From contig JBLRWH010000001.1 in assembly GCA_047921395.1 (NCBI GenBank), forward strand, positions 87,930 through 151,929: DNA of 64,000 nucleotides, in the 5' to 3' direction. Made by a program: the position numbers and the translations under genes. The notes beneath the pieces are model-generated. The model did not search any database and was not told the origin of the DNA. It saw only the letters and a program-made list of their open reading frames with translations. This document shows positions 44,406-52,400 of the stretch, in pieces. How positions within the stretch are numbered: position 1 is the first letter of the stretch; each line of letters starts with the position of its first letter. This DNA comes from XN24 sp047921395 (GTDB lineage Bacteria > Pseudomonadota > Gammaproteobacteria > Steroidobacterales > XN24).

Positions 44406-44867
44406 ATGAACGATGAGCGGCTGGTCCTGGACAAATTCCTGCCTTACCGGCTCTCCGTGCTGTCAAACCGGCTGAGCGCCGCGATCGCAGAATCTTACTC
44501 GCGCCGCTTCGGGCTCTCGATCTCGGAATGGCGGGTCATCGCCGTGCTGGCGCTGAACCCCGGGCTGTCCGCAGCGGAGGTGGCGGAGCGCACCGCGATG
44601 GACAAGGTCGCCGTGAGCCGCGCGGTGCGCCGGCTGCTGTCGACCGGGCGCGCGCGGCGGGAGATGGCCCCGGGCGACCGGCGGCGCAGCGTGCTCGAAC
44701 TGACGCCGGAGGGCCGACAGGTGTACCGGCGCATCACCCCGGCCCTGCGCAGGTACGAGGCGGCGCTGCTGGCGGGCCTGAGTGGCCGCGACCAGCGCCA
44801 GCTCGATGCGATCCTCCGGCGACTCGAGCAGCATTCGGCCACGCTGTCGCCGCCGCGGATCGAGTAG
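44406..44867 (+). CDS. MarR-family transcriptional regulator
   Basis: Regulator of 153 residues with a winged helix: AIAESYSRRFGLSISEWRVIAVLALNPGLSAAEVAERTAMDKVAVSRAVRRLLSTG is the helix-turn-helix region, and RREMAPGDRRRSVLELTPEG the wing. It is transcribed away from hpd, 100 bases apart, so it is the likely repressor of the homogentisate pathway, with a pathway intermediate as ligand. It converges on kynA with an 18-base gap. Confidence 0.9.
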   Translation: MNDERLVLDKFLPYRLSVLSNRLSAAIAESYSRRFGLSISEWRVIAVLALNPGLSAAEVAERTAMDKVAVSRAVRRLLSTGRARREMAPGDRRRSVLELTPEGRQVYRRITPALRRYEAALLAGLSGRDQRQLDAILRRLEQHSATLSPPRIE

Positions 44868-44885
44868 CGCCAGGGTGCCACGCGG

Positions 44886-45725
44886 CTACTCGATCACCGT
44901 GCGCACGTCGATCAGCTCGGGAAACAGCCGGATGTCGATCGCCTCGCGCAGGAACTTGACGCCCGAGGAGCCTCCCGTGCCGCGCTTGAAGCCGATGATG
45001 CGCTCGACCGTCTTGAGATGCCGGAAGCGCCACAGCTGGAAATTCACCTCCATGTCCACCAGCTTCTCGCACATGTCGTAGGCGTCCCAGTGGGTCTGCG
45101 TATCCTCGTAGATGGTCTTGAAGACCGCGACCACGCCCGGGTGCGAGACACAGGGCTCGGTCCAGTCGCGCTCGACGCGCTCGGCGGGCACGGGCAGGCC
45201 GCGCCGCGCGAGCAGGCGCAGGAATTCGTCGTAGATCGACGGCGCCTCGAGCGCGGCGCGCAGCCGGGCCACGGCGCCCGGGTCATGCTCGAACACGACG
45301 AGATAACTGCTGTCCTTGTTGCCGAGCAGGAACTCGAGCATGCGGAACTGCACCGACTGGAAACCGGAGGCCTGGCCGAACACGTGCCGGAACCGCGCGT
45401 ACTCGGCCGGCGTCAGGGTCTCCAGCACGGCCCACTGGTGGAACATCTGCTGCTGCACCTGCTTGACGCGCGCGAGCACCTTGAAACACGGCTCGAGGTC
45501 GTCCGCCCGGATGGACGCCATCGCGGCCTCCAGCTCGTGGATCACGAGCTTCATCCACAGCTCCGTAACCTGGTGCTGCACGATGAACAGCATCTCGTCG
45601 TGGTGGGGCGGATCCGACAGCGGCTGCTGCGCCGAGAGCACCTGGTCGAGTCGCAGGTAGCCCGCGTAGCTGAGCCGGTCGCGCAGGTCGCGGTGGATGC
45701 CGGCTTCCATTTCCCGTCTGTGCAT
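44886..45725 (-). CDS. kynA: tryptophan 2,3-dioxygenase
   Basis: Heme dioxygenase that opens the indole ring of tryptophan to N-formylkynurenine. The 279 residues show YAGYLRLDQVLSAQQPLS, HDEMLFIVQHQVTELWMKL (substrate contacts), FRMLEFLLGNK, and LWRFRHLKTVERIIGFKRGTGGSSGV, where the His is the heme ligand. The length is normal. No kynureninase or formamidase gene is present in this window. Confidence 0.95.
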   Translation of the reverse strand: MHRREMEAGIHRDLRDRLSYAGYLRLDQVLSAQQPLSDPPHHDEMLFIVQHQVTELWMKLVIHELEAAMASIRADDLEPCFKVLARVKQVQQQMFHQWAVLETLTPAEYARFRHVFGQASGFQSVQFRMLEFLLGNKDSSYLVVFEHDPGAVARLRAALEAPSIYDEFLRLLARRGLPVPAERVERDWTEPCVSHPGVVAVFKTIYEDTQTHWDAYDMCEKLVDMEVNFQLWRFRHLKTVERIIGFKRGTGGSSGVKFLREAIDIRLFPELIDVRTVIE

Positions 45726-45798
45726 GAACGTCTCCGTTGCTGCGGCGGCGCAGCATTCCGTGCCGCCGTCACGCCCGTCTTCGTCGATGGCCGGGGTG

Positions 45799-45804
45799 TA
45801 TAAT
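45799..45804 (+). promoter_or_regulatory. candidate -10 element for the 2-oxoacid dehydrogenase operon
   Basis: TATAAT at 45799-45804 matches the sigma-70 -10 consensus perfectly, 62 bases before the E1alpha start. No good -35 is seen (GTCTTC at 16 bases spacing), so an activator may be needed. AGGAG at 45852-45856 is the ribosome site for the GTG start at 45866. Confidence 0.55.
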
Positions 45805-45865
45805 ACGGCGCTATTTGCGGTCCGGCTTTTTCGGCCTGCAACCAGAATATCAGGAGTAGAACTTC

Positions 45866-46948
45866 GTGAAGACCATCGCCGAATTCCGCATCCCTTACCG
45901 GCAGGTACTGGATGCCGAGGGCCGGGTCGTCGCCGATCTGCCCGAATTCGCCAAGGACCCCGAGGAACTGCTGCGCCTGTACCGCCTCATGGTGCTGACA
46001 CGCACCTTCGACACCAAGGCGGTGAACTTGCAGCGCACCGGCAAGCTCGGCACGTACGCGTCCTGCCTCGGGCACGAGGCGGCCCACGTCGGCGTCGGCG
46101 CGGCGATGAAGCCGGAGGACTGCTTCGCACCCATGTATCGCGAGTACGGCGCGCAGTTCTGGCGCGGCGTGAAGATGGAGAACGTGCTGCTCTACTGGGG
46201 CGGCGACGAGCGCGGCAACGACTTCGCCGGGCCGAAGCACGATTTCCCGTGGTGCGTGCCGATCGCGACGCAGTGCCTGCACGCCGCCGGCGCGGCGCTG
46301 GCCTTCAAGCTGCGCAAGGAAGCGCGCTGCGCGGTCAGCGTCATCGGCGACGGCGGCACCTCGCAGGGCGACTTCTACGAGGCGCTGAACCTGGCCACCG
46401 TGCGCGACCTGCCGGTGGTCTTCGTGGTGGTCAACAACAAGTGGGCCATCAGCGTGCCCCTGTCGCTGCAGACGGCCTCCAAGACGCTGGCGCAGAAAGC
46501 CATCGCCGCGGGCATGCCGGGCATCCAGGTCGACGGCAACGACGTGATCGCCGTGCGCCAGACTATGGAAGAGGCCCTCGAGCGAGCGCGCAATGGCGAC
46601 GGGCCGACGCTGGTCGAGGCCGTGACCTACCGGCTGTCGGACCACACAACGGCCGACGACGCGAGCCGCTATCGCGAGAAGAACGAGGTCGAGGACGCGT
46701 GGAAGACCGAGCCGATGCTGCGCATCCGGCGTTACCTGATGGAGACCGGCGCCTGGAGCGAGGCCGACGAGGAGGCGCTGAAGGCGGATTGCGCCCAGCA
46801 GGTCGATGCCGCAGTGGCAACCTATCTCGACACGCCGGTCCAGCCCGTCGAGGCGATGTTCGACTCGATGTTCGCGGAGTTGCCGGAGTCGATGGTGGAA
46901 CAGCGCGAGATGGCGCGCCGCTTCGTGAACTCGGGAGGGCAGCACTGA
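45866..46948 (+). CDS. pdhA: 2-oxoacid dehydrogenase E1 component, alpha subunit
   Basis: Thiamine diphosphate subunit of 360 residues, starting at GTG. The ThDP motif begins at Gly161 (GDGGTSQGDFYEALNLATVRD) and ends VNNKWAIS. The phosphate-loop-like segment RLSDHTTADDASRYREKNEV is present. The heterodimeric E1 could use pyruvate or branched-chain 2-oxoacids; sequence alone does not settle this, so the pdh symbols are tentative. The TGA shares its A with the ATG of E1beta. Confidence 0.87.
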   Translation: MKTIAEFRIPYRQVLDAEGRVVADLPEFAKDPEELLRLYRLMVLTRTFDTKAVNLQRTGKLGTYASCLGHEAAHVGVGAAMKPEDCFAPMYREYGAQFWRGVKMENVLLYWGGDERGNDFAGPKHDFPWCVPIATQCLHAAGAALAFKLRKEARCAVSVIGDGGTSQGDFYEALNLATVRDLPVVFVVVNNKWAISVPLSLQTASKTLAQKAIAAGMPGIQVDGNDVIAVRQTMEEALERARNGDGPTLVEAVTYRLSDHTTADDASRYREKNEVEDAWKTEPMLRIRRYLMETGAWSEADEEALKADCAQQVDAAVATYLDTPVQPVEAMFDSMFAELPESMVEQREMARRFVNSGGQH

Positions 46949-47925
46949 TGCCGAGGATCACGCTCATCGAGGCCGTGACGATGGCGCTCGCCTGGGAAAT
47001 GGAGCATGACGACCGCGTGACCGTCCTCGGCGAAGACGTCGGCGTGAACGGCGGCGTGTTCCGCGCGACCGCCGGACTCCAGCAGCGCTTCGGCACCGAG
47101 CGCGTCATGGACACGCCGCTGGCCGAGTCCATGATCGCGGGCATGTCGATCGGCATGGCGGCCATGGGCATGCGCCCGGTGGCCGAGATCCAGTTCATGG
47201 GCTTCATCTACCCGACCGTGGACATGATGATCAATCACGCCGGGCGCCTGCGGAACCGCACGCGCGGGCGCATGCACGTGCCGATGGTGCTGCGCGCGCC
47301 GTTCGGCGGCGGGATCCACGCGCCCGAGCATCACTCGGAGAGCACCGAGGCGCTGTTTGCGCACATGCCCGGCATCCGCGTCGTCATCCCCTCCTCCCCG
47401 CGCCGCGCCTACGGGCTGTTGCTGGCGGCGATCCGCGATCCGGATCCCGTCGTGTTCCTCGAGCCGAAACGCATCTACCGCCTGCAGAAGCAGGAGGTGG
47501 AGGACAACGGCGAGGCACTGGCGCTGGATACCTGCTATATCCTGCGGGAAGGAGACGACGTCACGATCGTGACTTGGGGGGCCATGACCTTCGAGACGCT
47601 GAAGGCGGCCGAGGAACTGGACAAGGAGGGCATCAGCGCCGAGGTCATCGACCTGGCCACCATCAGCCCGATGGACCTGGACACCGTCCTCGAGTCGGTC
47701 GAGAAAACCGGCCGGCTGGTCATCGTGCACGAGGCCGCGCGCAGCTGCGGGGTGGGCGCCGAGGTGGCCGCCGGGGTGGCCGAGAAGGGCATCTGGGACC
47801 TGAAAGCGCCGATCGTCCGGGTCACCGGCTATGACACCGTCATGCCCCTGTTCCGGCTCGAGTATGAATACCTGCCCAGCGTCGCGCGCATCATCGACGG
47901 CGTGAAAAAGACCTTCGAGGACTAG
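46948..47925 (+). CDS. pdhB: 2-oxoacid dehydrogenase E1 component, beta subunit
   Basis: Transketolase-like partner of E1alpha, 325 residues. Features: VLGEDVGVNGGVFRATAGLQ, DTPLAESMIAGMSIGMA with the ThDP-activating glutamate, EIQFMGFIYPTVDMMINHAG, RAPFGGGIHAPEHHSES, and the C-terminal domain VTIVTWGAMTFETLKAAEEL. The stop TAG at 47923-47925 overlaps the first two bases of the inserted element, so the stop may be partly supplied by it; the protein ends at a typical place. Confidence 0.9.
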   Translation: MPRITLIEAVTMALAWEMEHDDRVTVLGEDVGVNGGVFRATAGLQQRFGTERVMDTPLAESMIAGMSIGMAAMGMRPVAEIQFMGFIYPTVDMMINHAGRLRNRTRGRMHVPMVLRAPFGGGIHAPEHHSESTEALFAHMPGIRVVIPSSPRRAYGLLLAAIRDPDPVVFLEPKRIYRLQKQEVEDNGEALALDTCYILREGDDVTIVTWGAMTFETLKAAEELDKEGISAEVIDLATISPMDLDTVLESVEKTGRLVIVHEAARSCGVGAEVAAGVAEKGIWDLKAPIVRVTGYDTVMPLFRLEYEYLPSVARIIDGVKKTFED

Positions 47926-48190
47926 GGCCTGTTTACACTACGCGGATCGCCGCGTTGTTGCCCCGAAGCGCGGCAGGCAAGGCACGAGGAGAGAAGTTTG
48001 GTCACTCCAAAAGAACGACGAGTAACGCTGCATGACGCGCTTCGGGGCACAACCCGGAGGGACGGGGCCATTTTCCCGCCCGCCGGCGTTGCAGCTCGCT
48101 TGTGTAGAACAACTACACTGCACTCGCTGCGCCTTGGCGGGCGGGAAAATGACCTCCGTCGCGGCGACCCGCGCAGCGTGAACAGGCCCT
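47924..48190. mobile_element. 267-bp MITE-like element with terminal and internal inverted repeats
   Basis: Terminal inverted repeats of 31 bp (47924-47954 and 48160-48190) agree at 27 positions, and all four differences are transitions; the shared start is AGGGCCTGTTyACrCTrCG. Two further hairpins lie inside: 14 bp TGCCCCGAAGCGCG (47959-47972) with 48036-48049, and 16 bp CATTTTCCCGCCCGCC (48069-48084) with 48136-48151, the latter flanked by GACGG/CCGTC. There is no protein gene within. It fills the whole gap between the E1beta stop and a point four bases before the E2 start. No target duplication is evident. One end recurs alone at 38558. Confidence 0.85.
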
Positions 48191-48194
48191 CCGC

Positions 48195-49403
48195 ATGACC
48201 GTCAAGACGTTCAACCTGCCCGACCTCGGCGAGGGCCTGCCGGAAGCCGAGATCGTCAGCTGGCTGGTGGCCGAGGGCGACCTGGTCAAGGTCGACCAGC
48301 CGATGCTGTCCGTCGAGACCGCCAAGGCCGTCGTCGAGGTCCCTGCGCCTTACACGGGCCGGATTGCGAAGATCCATGCGCCCGACGGTACGATCCTCCC
48401 CACGCATGCGCCGCTGGTCGACATCGACACGGCAAGCGGGACGGCCGCCGCCAAGCCACAGGCCGAGGCCCCAGCGGACGCGCCCGGCGACGCCCGCGAG
48501 GATTCAGGCACGGTGGTCGGCAAGATGATGACCAGTGACGAGGTACTCGAGGACGCCGACATCGCAGGGCGAGGCCGGCGCAGGACGACCGGCCGGGCCA
48601 AGGCCGCCCCCGCGGTCAGGGCGCTGGCAAAGCAGCTCGGCGTGGAACTCGAGGATTGCCGGCCCACGGGCCGCCACGACCGCATCGTCGCCGACGACGT
48701 GCGGGCCGCGGCCGGCGGCGCGGCCCCGGTCGCCGCGCGCCAGGTCCCGAAGATCAAGCTCCCCCCGGGCAAGCCCGAACCCCTGCGCGGCCCGCGCCGC
48801 GCGATGGCCCAGAGCATGAGCGCCTCGCGCGACCACGTCGCCCAGTGCACGATCTTCGACGATGCCGACATCCACTACTGGACGCCCGGCCAGGACATCA
48901 CCGCACGGCTGCTGCGCGCGATCGCGGCAGGCTGCGGCGCCGAGCCGGCGCTGAACGGCTTCTTCGACGGCGAGAGCATGAGCCGCCAGCTCGAGTCGCG
49001 CGTCGATATCGCCATCGCGGTCGACACGCCGGATGGCCTGATCGTGCCGGTGATCCGCGACGTGGCGCAGAAATCGCCGCAGGAATTGCGCGCGGACCTG
49101 ACCGCCATCAAGAAGGCGACCCGCGAGCGCAGCGTGAAGCCCGAAGACATGCGCGACTTCACCTTCACGCTCTCGAACTTCGGCATGATGGCCGGGCGTT
49201 ATGCCTCGCCGGTGGTCGTGCCGCCGACGATCGCGATCCTGGGCGCAGGCGGGCTGCGGCACGACGTGGTCCCGGTCATGGGCGGCATCGAGACCCACCG
49301 GCGCATCCCCCTGTCGCTGACCTTCGACCATCGTTGCGCGACCGGCGGGGAGGCGTGCCGCTTCCTCGCGGCCGTGATCGCAGACCTGCAACGGCATGAC
49401 TGA
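48195..49403 (+). CDS. pdhC: 2-oxoacid dehydrogenase E2 component (lipoyl acyltransferase)
   Basis: Acyltransferase of 402 residues: lipoyl domain at 1-80 with lipoyl-lysine 44 in VETAKAVVEV, peripheral-subunit-binding domain near 135-170 (VRALAKQLGVELEDCRPTGR), and a catalytic domain from about 190. The family active site HxxxDG reads FDHRCATGGEA, so His379 is kept but the Asp position is Thr383. Such DHR-x-x-TGGEA variants occur in some E2 proteins as I recall; activity may persist. The ATG lies four bases after the inserted element and has no clear ribosome binding site. No E3 gene follows. Confidence 0.87.
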   Translation: MTVKTFNLPDLGEGLPEAEIVSWLVAEGDLVKVDQPMLSVETAKAVVEVPAPYTGRIAKIHAPDGTILPTHAPLVDIDTASGTAAAKPQAEAPADAPGDAREDSGTVVGKMMTSDEVLEDADIAGRGRRRTTGRAKAAPAVRALAKQLGVELEDCRPTGRHDRIVADDVRAAAGGAAPVAARQVPKIKLPPGKPEPLRGPRRAMAQSMSASRDHVAQCTIFDDADIHYWTPGQDITARLLRAIAAGCGAEPALNGFFDGESMSRQLESRVDIAIAVDTPDGLIVPVIRDVAQKSPQELRADLTAIKKATRERSVKPEDMRDFTFTLSNFGMMAGRYASPVVVPPTIAILGAGGLRHDVVPVMGGIETHRRIPLSLTFDHRCATGGEACRFLAAVIADLQRHD

Positions 49404-49414
49404 CCGGACGATGC

Positions 49415-52400
49415 ATGCACCCACGCACCGCTGACGCCCGCAGCCGCTTCCTGGAGCGGGTTACGGAGGCGGCCCTCGCGGCCGCGGGGGACCGGCTCGA
49501 CATAGACGTCGAGACCTTCATCTTCCAGTACTACCGCAACACCGCCCTGGATGACCTCAAGGATCGTGCGGTCGCGGACCTCGCGGGCGCGGCGCTGTCC
49601 CACCTGCGCCTGGCCCGAAAGCGCCAGCCGGGGCAGCCGAATATCCGCGTCTTCAATCCCGCCGCGGACGGCGAGGGCTGGCATTCCGACCACACCATCG
49701 TCCAGGTCATCACCGACGACATGCCGTTCCTGGTCGATTCGACCCGCATGGTGCTCAACCGGCACGGCAGCTATATCCACCTGACCATCCACCCGGTGCT
49801 GCAGGTCCTGCGGGACGACCATGGCCGTCTCCGCGAGATTCCCCTGCCGGAGCACGCGGGTCCGGACGCGCTGCTCGAGTCTTTCATGCACCTCGAGATC
49901 GACCGCGAAACCGCGCCGGACATCCTGCGGGACCTTGCGGCCGAGCTGGAGCGGGTGCTCGGCGACGTGCGAGCCGCCTGCCAGGACTGGAGCGCGATGC
50001 GCGGCCGGGCCCGGGAGATCTGCGCGGAGCTAGAGACCAGCTCGCCGCCGCTCGATCCGGAGATCGTCAAGGAAAGCCGCGAGCTGCTCGAGTGGATGGC
50101 GGTGAATCATTTCACCTTCCTCGGCTATCGCGAGTACGAACTCGTCCAGGGCGAGGACACCGACGCCCTGGAGCCGATCGAGGGCACGGCGCTCGGCATC
50201 CTGCGCCACGCGCCGCCAAAGCAATCCGTCCAGCACAACATCCTCGCCGGCCGGGAGATCCGTCGCCAGGCGCGCACGAAAGACCTGCTCATCATCACCA
50301 AGGCGAACTCGCGCGCGACGGTGCATCGCAACAGCTACCTGGACTACGTCAGCGTCAAGCGCTTCGATGGCGCGGGGCGCGTGGTCGGTGAGAGGCGTTT
50401 TCTCGGTCTCTGGACGTCGGCGGCCTACAGCCGCAGCCCGCGCGAGATTCCCCTCCTCCGGGACAAGCTGCGCCGCGTGATCGCGAGCTCCGGCCTCCGC
50501 CCCGAGAGCCACGGCGCCAAGGCGCTGGTGCACATCCTCGACACCTACCCGCGTGACGAGCTGTTCCAGAGCACGCTCGACGAACTGATCCGCATCAGCA
50601 CGGGGATCTATTCGCTGCAGGAACGCCAGCGCACCAAGCTGTTCGTGCGCCGCGACGCCTTCAGGCGATTTTTCTCCTGCCTGGTGTTCGTGCCACGCGA
50701 CCGTTACAGCACGCAGGTCCGTGAGCGCATCCAGGACATCCTGCTGGAAGCCTTCCATGGCGTGAGCGTCGAATCGGCGGTCGAGATGTCCGAGTCCAGC
50801 CTGGCGCGGGTGCACTTCATCGTGCGCACGCCGCAGGGCGCGGCGCCGGGCGTCAATATCGGCGCCGTCGAGCGGCGCATCGCCGATGCCGTGCGCACCT
50901 GGGCGGACTTCCTGCGCGAGGCGCTGGTGGAACGCTTCGGCGAGGAGGACGGCCTCGGGCTGCTGCGCGAATATGCCGGCATTTTCCCGGCCGCCTACGT
51001 CGAGGACGTCACACCGCGCGAGGCGACGTTCGACATCGAGCGGCTGGAAGCGATCAAGTCCACGCCGCGCCGGTTGCGCATGAGCCTGTACCGGCCGGCC
51101 GGTTTCCCCGAGGACCAGGTGCGCTTCAAGCTGTTCCACGCGGGCAGCCCGCTGCCGCTGTCCGAAGTCCTGCCGATGCTCGAGAACATGGGGCTGCGCG
51201 TCATCAGCGAGCGCCCCTACCGCCTGCGTGCGCCGAGCGACTCGGAAATCGGCGAGGTCTGGATCCAGGACTTCGAGATGAGCACGGCCGACGGCCAGCC
51301 GATCAACACCGGCAAGGTCAACGAGCTGTTCCAGAACGCCTTCGAGCAGATCTGGATCGGCCGGGTGGAGAACGACGGCTTCAACCGCCTGATCCTCAAG
51401 GCCGGGCTGAACTGGCGCCAGGCGGCGCTGCTGCGGGCGCTGTGCCGGTACCTGCTGCAGACCGGCCTGCCGTTCTCCCAGGCCTACATGGAGCAGGTGC
51501 TCGCCGAGCACGCGCCGATCGCGCAGATGCTGGTCGAGTTGTTCGAGGGACGCTTCGATCCCGGCATCCCGGAGAAACGGCGCGAGCGCATCTCGCTCAG
51601 CGTCGGCCAGGCCATCGAGCACGCGCTCGACGCCGTGGCGAGCCTCGACGCCGACCGCATGCTGCACGCTTTCCGCTCGCTGGTGCTGGCGACGCTGCGG
51701 ACCAATTATTTCCAGCACGACGAGCAGGGCCTCCCGAAGCCCTGGCTGTCGCTGAAGTTCAATCCGCACAAGATCGCCGACCTGCCCCTGCCGCGGCCGA
51801 TGTTCGAGATCTTCGTCCACTCCCCGCGGGTCGAGGGCGTACACCTGCGCGGCGGGCTCGTCGCGCGCGGCGGGCTGCGCTGGTCGGACCGCCGCGAGGA
51901 CTTCCGCACCGAGGTGCTCGGCCTGATGAAGGCCCAGGCCGTCAAGAACGTGCTCATCGTGCCGGTGGGCGCGAAGGGCGGGTTCGTGCCCAAGCGCCTC
52001 CCCGCCGGCGACCGGGACGCGATCCTGCAGGAAGCCGTGAGCTGCTACAAGACGTTCATCCAGGGGCTGCTCGATCTCACCGACAACCGGGTCGACGGCG
52101 AAGTGGTACCGCCGCGCGACGTGGTGCGGATCGACGGCGACGACAGCTACCTGGTGGTGGCGGCCGACAAGGGTACGGCGACCTTCTCGGACATCGCGAA
52201 CTCGCTCTCCGAGGCGCACGGCTTCTGGCTCGGCGACGCCTTCGCCTCGGGCGGCTCGATGGGCTACGACCACAAGAAGATGGGTATCACCGCGCGCGGC
52301 GGCTGGGAGGCCGTGAAACGCCATTTCCGTGAGCTCGGGATCGACACGCAAAACGAACCGTTCACCGCCGCAGGGATCGGCGACATGAGCGGCGACGTGT

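Noticed and set aside
47924..48190. Target-site duplication flanking the MITE-like element
   Set aside because: Flanks GACT and CCGC share no direct repeat of useful length, so insertion by a duplicating transposase is not shown.
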